From: Cercospora beticola
Lineage: Eukaryota; Ascomycota; Dothideomycetes; Mycosphaerellales; Mycosphaerellaceae
DNA: 64,000 nt
Reading direction: 5' to 3'
Assembly: GCF_033473495.1 (NCBI RefSeq)
Contig: NC_088935.1
Location: 3,658,001 to 3,722,000, forward strand
The notes under the pieces are model-generated. The model made no database searches. It was not told the origin of the DNA and saw only the letters and a program-made list of their open reading frames with translations. The first letter of the stretch is position 1; the number at the start of each line of letters is the position of its first letter. Shown piece after piece: positions 53,943-64,000 of the stretch. Both the position numbers and the translations under genes were made by a program.

Positions 53943-55256
53943 TCCTGGTGTAACGAGCTTGCTCCGAAGAGTTGACCGACCTTGAGTGGAAGATGGAAGA
54001 GACGAACTGGTACTGAGACCGATGCCAAATGCATTGATTCCATGCCAAGAGTGCTGACGTCGATGGCGATTCGGAAATCTCGCATAGCCATACCTTATCC
54101 CAGGATGAGGCTGCGAACGAGCGATTAATGGAGTTTTCAAGTCAGTGATGCAGCGTGCCAATCCGGGAACCATAATCTCTGGAGCCCAAAGATTGGGCAG
54201 TTCGTACTTGCCGTTACCTGTTATAGACATCAATGCAGCTGAGGAAAGCGCTGCTTTCATGTCACCTCGACCTTTTCTGCAACACTTTTTAAAAACACAC
54301 AGCTGGGTTCCGAGACCGCAACTCGCAAAGCGTCGAAATCCGAGTGGAGCTTCGCTCTAGAGCAGAAAGAAGAATGGACGAAGGTTCCGGCCAGGCCAGG
54401 CGTTGCCTTTACTCATGTGTTCTTGCCTCTGGTGGGCTTGGCGGCTTTCGCAAACCCGAGAGAAAGTGCCAACCGCCTCAAAGCTGCCGGACACGCAGCA
54501 GTCGTGGTTGTAACTTGGTAAGCAGCGACCACCTGGCTGTCTGATGGTGCTCTTGACCTTGACAACTCCAAATTCGTCCCCGACCGTATGGAACTTGGAA
54601 GACGGCAACGGAACGCGTAAGACGCGTAGCGCGAAGTCGCGCACACAGCGGTCAAGGAAGGTCCATCAATGGATCATTCATCAATGAATGTATCACAGAT
54701 GGAAGGCCTGAAGGCCCAGTGCTGCGATACAAGCGAAGAATGTTCACATCGGCATGGAAATGGCGAGTCCCTGAGAACCTGAGCGACAGCCTGTTTCGAC
54801 TGGTGTCGGCAAACTTGCTGATCATGTTCAAGCCCTGCGGCCCCTGAGCCCATCACCTGACCAAGCGAGGGCGAGCGGAAGCAAGACCTGTCATGAACGA
54901 AACCGATTCTACTCTCCGTTCAAAATCACGCAGTGTGATCGAATGAAGTTGTACGGCGATCATGTGCACTCGATGCACAGCGTCGAGAAATGCCGCGCCA
55001 TGCAAATACGAGCACAGCTTCACGAAGTGAACAAAGACCCTGAGCGACGCCACTGAATCTCATGACTCTGCCAGCCCCGCCGCGATTCGACAGTCTTAGG
55101 CTTCGAGAAGTGTTTGCGCAAGCCACAAATCTTCCTTCCACATTTTAGGGCCAGGGACTGGATTCACAAAAAAGGTAATAGGACTCTCTGTCGTTTCAAT
55201 GGCGTTTCGCTCCTTTCAGGTTTCTTGTTCTCAAACTTGGTATTCTTCAAAATTAA
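53943..55256. other. Long intergenic region
   Basis: 1,314 bp between divergent genes. Scattered short frames have no conserved pattern. At the right end, GTAATA (55175) and TTTCAG (55219) could mark a 45-nt 5'UTR intron of the glycosyltransferase gene. Confidence 0.4.
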
Positions 55257-56732
55257 ATGGGCAGGTACGACTATGGGCATGAAAAGCGCAATGATGGCGA
55301 CTGGCGGCCTTCTGGACGCGCGAATCTGCCATACCTGAGAAGACGAGTTCCTAGGAGAGTTTTCTACCTGATTGCTTCCATCGTGTGTGTGGTATATCTG
55401 TTCTGGACACATCAATGGCCCCCGCTATCATTCACCATTGGCCGAACAGAATCAGTAGCACAGGAAAACAAAGGCTTGCGAGAGTCTGCAGTCGGCCGAT
55501 GCCGCCATCTGCCAGGAGCGGATGACACTGTGGTGGTGATGAAGACGGGTGGGACTGAGCTTGGGCACAAGTTACCGATACATCTCAACACCACACTCCT
55601 CTGCTACCCCAACAAGATTATCTTCAGTGACTACGAAGAGGACTTCCTCGACGAGCACATTTTCGACGCTTTGGAGTCCGTGAATGAGGTGACCAAATCT
55701 CAGCATCCCGATTTTGAGCTTTGGAGACGTCTAAGAAATGGCGGAGGGAGAAGGGCACTCGAACCACATGAGCTTAGCGGCCAGGTCAGCAAAGTTGGAA
55801 CCTCGATGGGAAAGACTGACAACCCCGGCTGGCGTCTGGACAAGTGGAAATTCTTGCCCATTGTGAACAGGACTTTGTCGGAGTGGCCGAACAAGAAATG
55901 GTACATCTTCGTCGAGACTGACACCTTTATCCACTGGCAAACACTGCTCAATTACTTAGCAGCGCTCGATCATACGCGGCCGTACTATATCGGCGGGCCT
56001 ATGTGGATTGGTGACATACTGTTCGCCCACGGCGGGACCGGATTTGTGATCTCTAAGCCCGCGCTCGAGAGTGTGGTGAGCATGTTCAGAGGCCATCAGA
56101 CTGAATGGGAGTGGTTCGTAAATGACTTTTGGGCTGGCGATGGAGTACTCGGGAAAGCAATGATTGATTCTGGTACACGGATGACCCATGGATGGCCCAT
56201 CTTTCAAGGCGACGGCATCGGAAGCATGGACTGGACTCGCAACGAAGGCGGTCGCAGGCTGTGGTGTTCTCCAACCGCGAGCTACCACCATTTGACTCCG
56301 AGCGTTGTCGAAGACCTTTGGCGGTGGGAGATGGACTGGATGGCGCAGGTTGATGTACGTGCAATGTGTCCCACATGTGAATATTTGCTGACTATGTTGT
56401 GACAGGAACCGCAAGCCGTGCTGCACCATCACGATATGTACTCCATGTATCTGCTACCTCGGATCCAGAAGCCACGGATCAATTGGGACAACCAGTGCAA
56501 GGATGACAAGGGACCAGTGGCCGATCTCGAGGAATGTCGCAGCATCTGTCAACAGTCCAGGACATGTTTGCAATATTCCCTGAGCATCGATTCGAGATGT
56601 CTGGTTTCAGAGAGACCGCAGCTTGGTGAGATGGCCAAAGGAGTGGAATCTGGCTGGATCGCGGATAGGATGGAGCAATTTGCCAAAGAGCAGGAACCTT
56701 GCCCTCATGGTGAAGAGGCGTGGATTTACTGA
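55257..56732 (+). CDS. Type II membrane glycosyltransferase (Fringe-like/GT31) with Cys-rich end
   Basis: Exons 55257..56354 and 56406..56732, 474 residues, with a 51-nt intron. An in-frame TAA immediately precedes the start, which supports it. A basic cytoplasmic N-terminus is followed by a transmembrane anchor at about residues 34-51 (VFYLIASIVCVVYLFWTHQW). The luminal domain has WRLDKWKFLPIVNR, the metal-binding ETDT (DxD-like) in WYIFVETDTFIHWQ, YYIGGPMWIG and GTGFVISKPAL, as in beta-1,3-glycosyltransferases related to Fringe. The second exon carries a Cys-rich, PAN/apple-like segment (CKDDKGPVADLEECRSICQQ ... CLQYSL ... CLVS). Likely Golgi, adding sugar to glycoproteins or lipids; donor and acceptor unknown. 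Confidence 0.8.
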
Positions 56733-56785
56733 AGGGTGTTGCTGCTTGTTGTTGAAGAACTCGCCGAATTCAAGCGCATCTAATT

Positions 56786-58690
56786 TCACCGAATGAACAC
56801 ATCCTGCGGCGCGGTCCACTGCTCCATCGCAAGCGCCTCGCCATTCATGACACCTTGAACGTACGCTTCTCCAATCAATTTGAAAGTGCCGTCTGTCTGT
56901 GGTCTTAGGACATATGGCACCCCGGAGCCAAGGATGATGTACACAAGATCCCCTTCAATCGTCCCATGAGGCGCCAATCCTATGTAGCCGGTGGTAGTGC
57001 CGAAGAATACTCTGCCACGCGTTGGGCCCAGAGTCAGTGTCAGTCTTGCATTGTGAGGATCGTCAAGCTCCTCGGCAAGGTCGTGCTCGTCGATGAGGCT
57101 GCGTCTGCGTCGAGGTTTGTGAGGATTGGATGGGCTCGCCGGCGCTGATTGTCCTGTGTAGTAGCCGTGTCCTGGGTTACGATCAGCAAATGTCTAACTT
57201 TTCGATCGACATGAACGAGAACACTCACTGCACAAGCCGAGTTCACTTCGCAAACCTCTGTAGGCGTCGCTCTTTGCTGTACTTCCAGGAGATAGCGCTA
57301 TCCTTGCGTTTGAGATTTGTCTAGCCTCAATACCCCAGCGTTCTATAGAATCGCGAGCATCTGAAACAGAATCGCCCAAGAGACGGACATCGCCAGCTAC
57401 GGAAACAGTATCGAGCAACTTACCACAAAGCTGAAGGCCAGTTTCGTAGTTCCAATCGATCTCTAGCTCATCTCCACCAGCTCTGAATCGTGGATCGAAC
57501 ACAAAAGGCCTTGAGAGGAGATCGGTAGTCCAATCCGGAACCCACGACTGCAGTGGCGAGTCACGATTGTGATAACCGGCGCAAGATAGCAGAATCAAGG
57601 CATGTCTTGCTTCCTTTGCGGTTCGCGAGATCTTTGCATCGCTGCCAGCACTTCTGCTGGCTTCACCAATGACATGCAGGGCGAACTCCGTGAAAATATG
57701 CTCGGGACTGCATTGGTAGTCTGGCTCCAGGTCATGATTGCTCAGCCCGAGAAGCGCAAATACCTTGTCTCTCGGGTCCGTTGCACCTAGATCGCGGGAC
57801 ATCAGTAAGAGGTCGAGCAGATCCATGTCGTTGGCCTGATCGGCTTGGGGCTTGCGCAAAGAGACGGCTGTGGCATGCAATTGCTGATGTCTTCGCCGAA
57901 TGCGATTGATACGTGAGAAGGGCAGCTCCCATGCGCTGGCTGTAGGGTCTTGGTGCCATTGCGCTGCAGATGGCTCATCAAGCAGGCTGACAATAGCCTC
58001 CAGATCATCCCACAGTAAGGTGCTCCCACCTAGGACAAGTTCGACGACAGGGTTCAGAACAATCTCTTGCACGATCCACGTACGCCAGAACCAAGGTCTG
58101 CGCAGGATGGCAGCAAGCGCTTTCCACTTTCGGTCGCCTCGGCGAGGAAGGCCAGGAGTGTCCAGCGAGGACTTGGGATGAGCGCTTCCACAAAGCAGTC
58201 TCAGTTGCTCTGCAAGCTGCATGCCTGCTTGAGAATCATCGTAGTGATCTCCCAACCACACAAGAACTTTTCTAGCATTGAGGAAAATCTCTCCCATCAT
58301 TTTGACTTGTGCATTACGCTCAGGGAGGCTGTCCTGCCAAATACAGATCTGATCTATCCATAGCGTGACAGGATGCATGGGATCGCGGAAGCGGAACAAT
58401 GCCTCGTGGAGGTTCTCTGTTACTACCAGTCGTCTGTCATTGCAGAGGATGGTCTTCGTCCTGGACGCATCTCCCCAGGTGTACGAAAGGGCATCATAAA
58501 TCTGAGGGGCTTGCTGGCCAGATTGCGGCAACCACGATTCGACCAGGTCTATCGCAACACGCTTATTCCCGGATCCCGGTCGAATTTTGGCAAGACGAAT
58601 ACCATTTTTGGTGTCTCTGAGACGTTCGTAGTGGAAGTTCTGTGTGTCCTGGCCTGAGTTTGTTCGGCTTGTGTATCGAGCCAAGCTCAT
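56786..58690 (-). CDS. HET-domain (heterokaryon incompatibility) protein
   Basis: Exons complement(56786..57153, 57229..58690), 609 residues, with a 75-nt intron (GTGAGT...ACAG). HET motifs: YDALSYTWGDASRT at about residues 65-78, LHEALFRFR, LWIDQICIWQDSLPERNAQV at about 110-129, VLVWLGDH, and RRPWFWRTWIVQEIVL. The usual DPRDKVFALLGLS block follows. The C-terminal end, restored by splicing, is GRVFFGTTTGYIGLAPHGTI with LIGEAYVQGVMNGEAL, the common ending of this family. HET proteins mediate nonself recognition and cell death on hyphal fusion; most have no known partner. No NLR gene is adjacent in the window. It converges on the glycosyltransferase gene with 53 bp between stops. Confidence 0.92.
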
Positions 58691-59283
58691 AGTTATTACT
58701 CTGGTCGAAACAGAGCTCAGGGAAAGTGCATTCCCTGCTCATCGTGACTGCCAGCACGCAGCAGCGGCATGAGCGGTGTTCTTGCTGAGACGCATACACA
58801 TCTCGCCGTGAGTGGAAAGTGCTCAGCATCATCAGAGTGAGAAAGCAACAGCATGATCCTCAGCCAGAATAGTCGTGGTCCATCACTCTTTCACTCACGC
58901 ATTCCGACACGTGCTTTGTAGCTTAAGCGCCCAGCAGTATTTCCGGCCCCGACTTGCAGCGATCTCGAACGCAATCCTTCGGTCGGCACTCAAGCCATCC
59001 GCTGCCCACACGCTCAGCTCGCATCGGCCGAGCAGCGCGAAAGGCTGAAGGGTGGGATCGACAGCCTTCCATACTCACTGCACGTCCGCTCGTAGTCAAC
59101 CCGTCTGTATCACACCATCCATCTAATTCTCACAAACCCACCTCGCTGTGCACGCCGGCGGGCGCATCTCCATTCGCTCGTACACAGTACCTCACATTCG
59201 CTTGACCAGAACCAGACCAGATCAAACACGATTTCTTACGACACGAATCCTCCCAACCGAAAGCGGCTGCCAGTTGCGACACG
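58691..59283. promoter_or_regulatory. Divergent promoter region
   Basis: 593 bp between the HET gene start (minus) and the MARVEL-like start (plus). The last 150 bp on the plus strand are C-rich leader-like. No strong element. Confidence 0.4.
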
Positions 59284-60201
59284 ATGCGCTTCCACGCCTT
59301 TGATCGGCGCGCCAAAACTGCGCCTTCGTCCTACCCTCGCGTTGTCTTCCATGGCATACGGAGCGGACAGCTCCTCGCGAGCTTGGTCGTTGGAGGCATC
59401 ATGATGTATTTCATCTACCAGCTCACACACGACAAGTGGAATACGCCGTGGACGTTTATCTGGGTAAGAATGGACCTTGAGAAGGAAAGCCCCAAACGCG
59501 CGGTCCTGGAGAAAAGCGATGGAGCTGGGAGACCATGAATCTATGCTGATCCAATTGTGTCACAGCTTTCTGCCGCCTCGCTCTTCTCCATAGTCGCCCT
59601 CCTTGTCACGATCGTACTGCACTGCTGCTTCGGCCTCAATCCGCGGTTCAATCTCGCCATCAATGGCTTCCTGCTGGTGGTCTGGGCGATCAGCTGGTCA
59701 CTTCTGACGTGGTTCATGAGTGGGACACTTGCGAACATGTGCGATGTGCAGCATTGGCATGAGGACGTGGGGATCATGGTATGCAGGATATACAAGGCAC
59801 TGTTCACGTTCACATTGCTGGGCTTGTAAGTTGTCGCTCGCAATGCGAGGAACTGGCGAAGTTGATACTGACATTTCTTGCACAGCATCTCCACGATCGC
59901 GGCTTTCCTTTTGGATATCTGGGTACATCGCAAGAACACTTCGAGGGGGATGTACAAACTGCAAGAGCTGGATCACAAGAACAGACCGAACGCTGTGCGT
60001 GGGCCTTTTACAGATCTTGATCACGATGAGCTCAGGCCTGGCAACCCACGTGAGAGCAGCGCATGGGAAGCACCGCGGCACTCTATGGGTCCATATGGCG
60101 AGCAACCAGAACTCAGAGCACCGCGTCACGGCTATGCTGTGCCAGAAGGACAGTTCGGTTACGACACGGGGTACAGTAATGGTCACCATCAGATGCGATG
60201 A
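59284..60201 (+). CDS. MARVEL-like four-pass membrane protein
   Basis: Exons 59284..59463, 59566..59825 and 59886..60201, 251 residues; introns of 102 and 60 nt. Four predicted membrane segments: about residues 28-46 (LLASLVVGGIMMYFIYQL), 61-82 (LSAASLFSIVALLVTIVLHC), 91-113 (NLAINGFLLVVWAISWSLLT) and 134-158 (LFTFTLLGFISTIAAFLLDI, rebuilt by splicing). The N-terminus is basic, and the C-terminal ~90 residues are soluble, charged and rich in Pro, Gly, Arg and Tyr. This layout matches fungal MARVEL proteins of the plasma membrane/eisosome type. Function unknown. Confidence 0.82.
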
Positions 60202-61623
60202 TCTCCCATGTGGGCGAGGAGACATGGAGTTGAGGATGTTTTGAGCTTGTTGCGTTTTCTAGCCATTTGAGATACCACTTGCGCAGGTCACCGCGAGACA
60301 TGTTACGATGATGATATGATAGCGACAGTAAGGAATGTTTCAGCCTTCGCAAAAGTATCAATTGTGCTTCCAACAGCAAGCGGACGGTGTAGGCATGGTT
60401 ACTCCAATCTGTCAGCCAAATGATGACAGATGGAAGGGCACGCTGCAAGGCCCAAGACACTGCACGACCTCATCCATGCTGCCGAGTGGCAGTACAAGAG
60501 TCTTGTGGTCGAAGACAACGCCATTGCCGCGTGCCCAGATCTGTGCGACTACCAGCCTCGCTTCGCGTAGATATCGAAGTATGGTGAGGCCAAGATGAAG
60601 AGGAGCCTTTTCTATTGCAGTCGAGCCACAAATAGAGCACGGGATGACTTTGTTGCGGCGTGGTCGTAAGCATGGCATGCCGCTTCGCCTAGCAAAGTCA
60701 AAAGGCAGCCCTGTGATCGACGACACTTCATCTCTCCTCTCTTCACTCTCCATCTTGTGCAACCGTCACAAGCAAGGCATGCTCACTCCGCATTCGTGTA
60801 TCACACCGAAAAGGTAGCGCAGAATTCGCCAACTCGGACACGAAGTGCCGTGCGCCTGGTTTCCTCCAAGCGACGGAAACCACTTTGCAGAATTCTCGAA
60901 GGATTCTCGTCATTGCACTTTTCGTCCACAAGGAAACCTCCACAGCATTATCGAATGGCAGATAAGCGCAGCAGCTATTCTTGCTATCGGGCCACGCGCT
61001 CTACCAGTGACGTCGAGCGGAGACGAGATCCACTTTCGCGAGCACCTCCATTTATCAGCGACTGATCAGGAAATACGTCAAGCGGAAGGCCACGATGAGC
61101 CCACCCGTTGTTTCATGCAGACAACATCGCACGACGGCTCAACCTCAAGACTCTAGGCAGGAGTGGCTGCCACACCGCAGCACAATGCCCTTATATACCA
61201 GCCGTACATTGTCGTGGTGATGTGCTGTTGTGCACCCCGTTGTCCAGGCGCCACAATATATCTCGGCGGAGGAGCGTATCAAAACGCTATACTATCCCTG
61301 TCGCGCATTAGTGTCGACAGGCACGCACTGCAGGAACCCGCTCGACGATGCCGTATCCGGGTGCTCGCATGCACAAACGAGCAAGAATTTGTTTGACACG
61401 ACCGGCCTCCTGCCTCTCCCAGCGCACAAGCACAAGTCCCACACTGCGAAAGGAGGAAATTCGGCAGGACCGACGTCCAGTCCAAATGGATCAAGATCCC
61501 TCCATCAGGCGCTCTTGGGCCGTCGCATAGCCGCATCCGCTCGCTCGTTTGCGAGACGGCGTGTACACCATTTCCCTCTTTTCGTCGCTCCCGTTGCTTG
61601 TCCATTGGTGGCGTCGATCAGCG
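60202..61623. other. Long intergenic region, tannase promoter
   Basis: 1,422 bp with many overlapping short frames on both strands, none with a recognisable pattern. TTATATACC at 61191-61199 is TATA-like, about 430 bp before the tannase start. Confidence 0.4.
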
Positions 61624-63714
61624 ATGCGTGCAATCCTTCCGTTCGTCTTCCTGCCCTTCTCGGCAGCGGCAGCTGCGACAAGGATACCTCGTACTCAAAT
61701 CCAGCCTCCGGAGGAAGTGGATTCCCTCCTGCAGACACTTCGCGATGAAATAAACAGGCTGGAGGCTGCTGTTCGAAAAGACTACTCACGCCTGGCCTCT
61801 CTTTTCCACGCAGGCCCAACTTCCACTCGCTTTCCTTTTACGACTGATACACCAGGTACGGACTCTCCTGGAGGCCAGCAACAATCCGCTTTTCTTCCAA
61901 CTAGTACTTTAATACCACAAACGACCTCTTCCACGACTGTTCCAACGAAATCAACCCTGAGCTCCATACCAGTTGTTACACCTTTGGCACAAACACAGAC
62001 AAGCCGAATTTCGACAAGTAACTCGTCCACCATGGGCGTGACTACTTCTCAGCCGAGCGCGGCGCCTGCAGCGACCGCAGCGGCCAACATCACATGCGCG
62101 AACCTCTGCTCAGCACTTTCTTTCACTGAATCAGAATACCCGGTTCACCCAGTGTCTTGTCAATCATATGCTGCTGGCGATGATATCACCATCACCGGCG
62201 GTCAAGCGCAGGCAGGTTGCGGAACATCTTTCTCTCCTCAACTCGACGTTTGCCGAGTGGTCCTCACAGTAGAGACTAGCGATGCTTCGGAGACGTACAT
62301 GGAAGTCTGGCTTCCTGAGAACGGCCAATGGAATGGACGCACCATGAACACTGACAACGGAGGTGTCAATGGATGCGTGCACTACGTTGACATGGACTAC
62401 GTCTCTAGCCGCGGGTTTGCTGCGATCGGTGACAATGCTGGTCACAACGGTTCTTCGTTCGACGGCTCGTGGTTTGCAGACGACAACGAGGTCATCATCG
62501 ACTGGGTCTGGCGCGCTCGTCACTCTGCTGTCGTTGCAGGCAAGGAAGTTGTCAACCAGTTCTACGATCAAGCACCCGAATACTCTTACTACATTGGCTG
62601 CTCGGCCGGTGGTGCCCAGGGCATGAAGTCCGCGCAGATGTTCCCAGATGACTTTGACGGTATCATTGCCGGCTCTGCTGCTGCCGACTTCAACCACCTA
62701 CAAGCCTGGAGCGGCCGTTTCGTGCAACTCACTGGCACATCCGACTCCGACCCCAAATTCCTCACTCAAAATGACTGGATCACTGTCCAAGCTGCCATCT
62801 TCGATCAATGCGATGAGAAACTTGACGGCGTCAACGATGGCATCCTCGAAGACCCTTCTCTCTGCCAATTTGACTCTTCTGTTCTTGCTTGCAGCAACAA
62901 CGCTACCCTCTCTGGCTGCCTGACCGACACCCAAGTCAACACAGTCAGAGAAGTCTTCACCGAACTCTACAACACCGAAGGCGAACTCCTCTACCCAGCT
63001 CTCCTCTACGGCTCCCAAGTCGATGCCTTCCGCCTCGGCCAACTCTCCGGCAGCGTCCAAGCCATCTCCCGCGACTGGTACCGCTACGCAATCAACGACG
63101 ACCCCGCCTGGGACCCTCTCGACATGAACCAAGCCGATTACGCTCGCGCCGACGCTCTCGACGCCTACCACGGCAACGTCTCCCAGTTCTCCGGCGACCT
63201 GAGCGGTTTCCGCGCCGCAGGAGGCAAACTCCTCATGTACCACGGCACAGCCGACCCTCTCGTCTCCAGCAGCAACTCCCAACGCTACTACCTCAAAGTC
63301 GCCTCCGAGCTCGGAATCGACAACGTCGACATGGACGACTTCTACCGCTACTTCCGCATCTCTGGCATGGCACACTGCGGTGTAGGCGGAATTTCCGGCG
63401 CTGGAGCTTGGATGTTCGGACAGAACGCCGCTGCGGCTGTCGCTTCGCATAACATTATCGATTACTTGCAAGAATGGGTCGAAGATGCCAACCCACCTGA
63501 GACTCTCATTGGAACGAAGTACTGGTACGATACGGTGTCTATGGGCGTGCAATTTGAGCGTGCGCACTGCAGATTCCCGTACAGGAATACGTTCATCACG
63601 GGCCAGGATCCTAATGATGTGGATTCTTGGAGGTGTGAGCTGATTGATGAGTGGAGGGAGTGTGGACCTGGTGCTTTGCCTCGGTTGTGTAATGTTGATG
63701 GCAGTTTCAATTAG
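61624..63714 (+). CDS. Secreted tannase/feruloyl esterase-family enzyme
   Basis: Intronless, 696 residues from the ATG at 61624. MRAILPFVFLPFSAAAAATR is a signal peptide. An unusual ~150-residue N-terminal extension follows: a short helical stretch (EVDSLLQTLRDEINRLEAAV) and a Ser/Thr-rich linker, probably O-glycosylated. The catalytic region has the CS-D-HC triad of the family: Cys326-Ser327 in YIGCSAGGAQGMKSA, Asp544 in YHGTADPLVSS, and His584-Cys585 in SGMAHCGVGG. Other blocks are LPENGQWNGRTM, GFAAIGDNAGHNG and DFDGIIAGSAAADFNH. Members release gallic or ferulic acid from plant phenolic esters. Which of the two cannot be decided. Such enzymes fit a plant-associated or saprotrophic life. 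Confidence 0.92.
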   Translation: MRAILPFVFLPFSAAAAATRIPRTQIQPPEEVDSLLQTLRDEINRLEAAVRKDYSRLASLFHAGPTSTRFPFTTDTPGTDSPGGQQQSAFLPTSTLIPQTTSSTTVPTKSTLSSIPVVTPLAQTQTSRISTSNSSTMGVTTSQPSAAPAATAAANITCANLCSALSFTESEYPVHPVSCQSYAAGDDITITGGQAQAGCGTSFSPQLDVCRVVLTVETSDASETYMEVWLPENGQWNGRTMNTDNGGVNGCVHYVDMDYVSSRGFAAIGDNAGHNGSSFDGSWFADDNEVIIDWVWRARHSAVVAGKEVVNQFYDQAPEYSYYIGCSAGGAQGMKSAQMFPDDFDGIIAGSAAADFNHLQAWSGRFVQLTGTSDSDPKFLTQNDWITVQAAIFDQCDEKLDGVNDGILEDPSLCQFDSSVLACSNNATLSGCLTDTQVNTVREVFTELYNTEGELLYPALLYGSQVDAFRLGQLSGSVQAISRDWYRYAINDDPAWDPLDMNQADYARADALDAYHGNVSQFSGDLSGFRAAGGKLLMYHGTADPLVSSSNSQRYYLKVASELGIDNVDMDDFYRYFRISGMAHCGVGGISGAGAWMFGQNAAAAVASHNIIDYLQEWVEDANPPETLIGTKYWYDTVSMGVQFERAHCRFPYRNTFITGQDPNDVDSWRCELIDEWRECGPGALPRLCNVDGSFN

Positions 63715-64000
63715 ATTGCCGGATGAACATGAGGAAGGAACAAAAGAGACAGAATAGGCATAAATGGCTTGTGAAGACAGTTGTTTGTAGATTTAATGTG
63801 ATTGATGATGAATCTAGGTATGCGCAAGAGAAAAGTTCGCAAATACCATTCGGTGTACATATTTGACTACTTCGTCTCGTTCCAGCATCACTTGAAAAAT
63901 CTGAAACAGGAGTATGTGTGGTTGCTTTATGCTTTCATCAACATTATCATTCATTCGTTAAATTTCTAGACAGAGTCTGCCTTTCCCAGCTCATTTTTCG
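63715..64000. other. 3' region of the tannase gene
   Basis: 286 bp, A/T-richer than upstream coding DNA, no ORF of note to the right edge. Confidence 0.5.

Noticed and set aside
54145..55140. Short frames in the 1.3-kb gap
   Set aside because: Under 100 codons, no family resemblance, no good start context.
60412..61748. Several short frames between the MARVEL and tannase genes
   Set aside because: Overlap each other on both strands, no motif, no consistent splice chain.
62698..63567. 289-codon minus-strand frame opposite the tannase
   Set aside because: Antisense shadow of a strongly C-ending codon region; the plus strand encodes the catalytic domain.

Overview
The window is a gene-dense stretch of nuclear DNA from a filamentous ascomycete. 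The evidence is short GT-AG introns (mostly 45-150 nt) with CTAAC/CTGAC-like branch sites, one gene about every 2.2 kb on both strands, a Zn2Cys6 regulator, a HET-domain gene, a class II DAHP synthase, and fungal-only families (Bud22, Afi1, Efg1, DUF3074, GH114, fungal tannase). The protein style suggests Pezizomycotina, perhaps Dothideomycetes. That placement is an impression, not a measurement. I see no transposon, no obvious RIP-degraded block, no tRNA or rRNA gene and no CRISPR array.

I support 29 protein-coding genes. Most are spliced, and the intron coordinates were worked out by hand from splice signals, phase and protein continuity.

1-15 kb: an SCP160/vigilin multi-KH protein (5' end outside the window), BUD22, AFI1, an EF-hand protein like the myosin regulatory light chain, a SIRT4-like sirtuin, and two proteins I cannot name (one Cys-rich at its C-terminus, one coiled-coil).

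16-27 kb: an eight-exon Zn2Cys6 transcription factor, a short-chain dehydrogenase, a PIN-like/RG-rich protein, a DUF3074 protein and D-xylulokinase.

27-51 kb: mostly housekeeping genes: SEA-complex Sea4/Mios, an alpha/beta hydrolase, EFG1, mitochondrial Ile-tRNA synthetase, a TPR-DnaJ cochaperone, class II DAHP synthase, an HYPK-like protein, a BRCT protein, an FMN alpha-hydroxyacid oxidase with a candidate peroxisomal tail, a YwbE/DUF2196 protein and a G3BP/Bre5-like RNA-binding protein.

51-64 kb: a looser, more accessory-looking end with longer intergenic gaps. It holds a secreted GH114 glycosidase, a secreted START-like protein, a type II membrane glycosyltransferase, a HET-domain protein, a MARVEL-like membrane protein and a secreted tannase/feruloyl esterase.

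The genes do not form one pathway. Several are divergent pairs with short shared promoters (EFG1/ISM1, DAHP synthase/HYPK, SEA4/hydrolase). Several others are tightly convergent (53 bp between the glycosyltransferase and the HET gene). I found no convincing new multi-gene system. The most checkable oddities are at the splicing level: a GC-AG intron, two ATG-only first exons, a 17-nt micro-exon, stop-free introns of length 3n, and a last intron whose retention would remove a peroxisomal signal.
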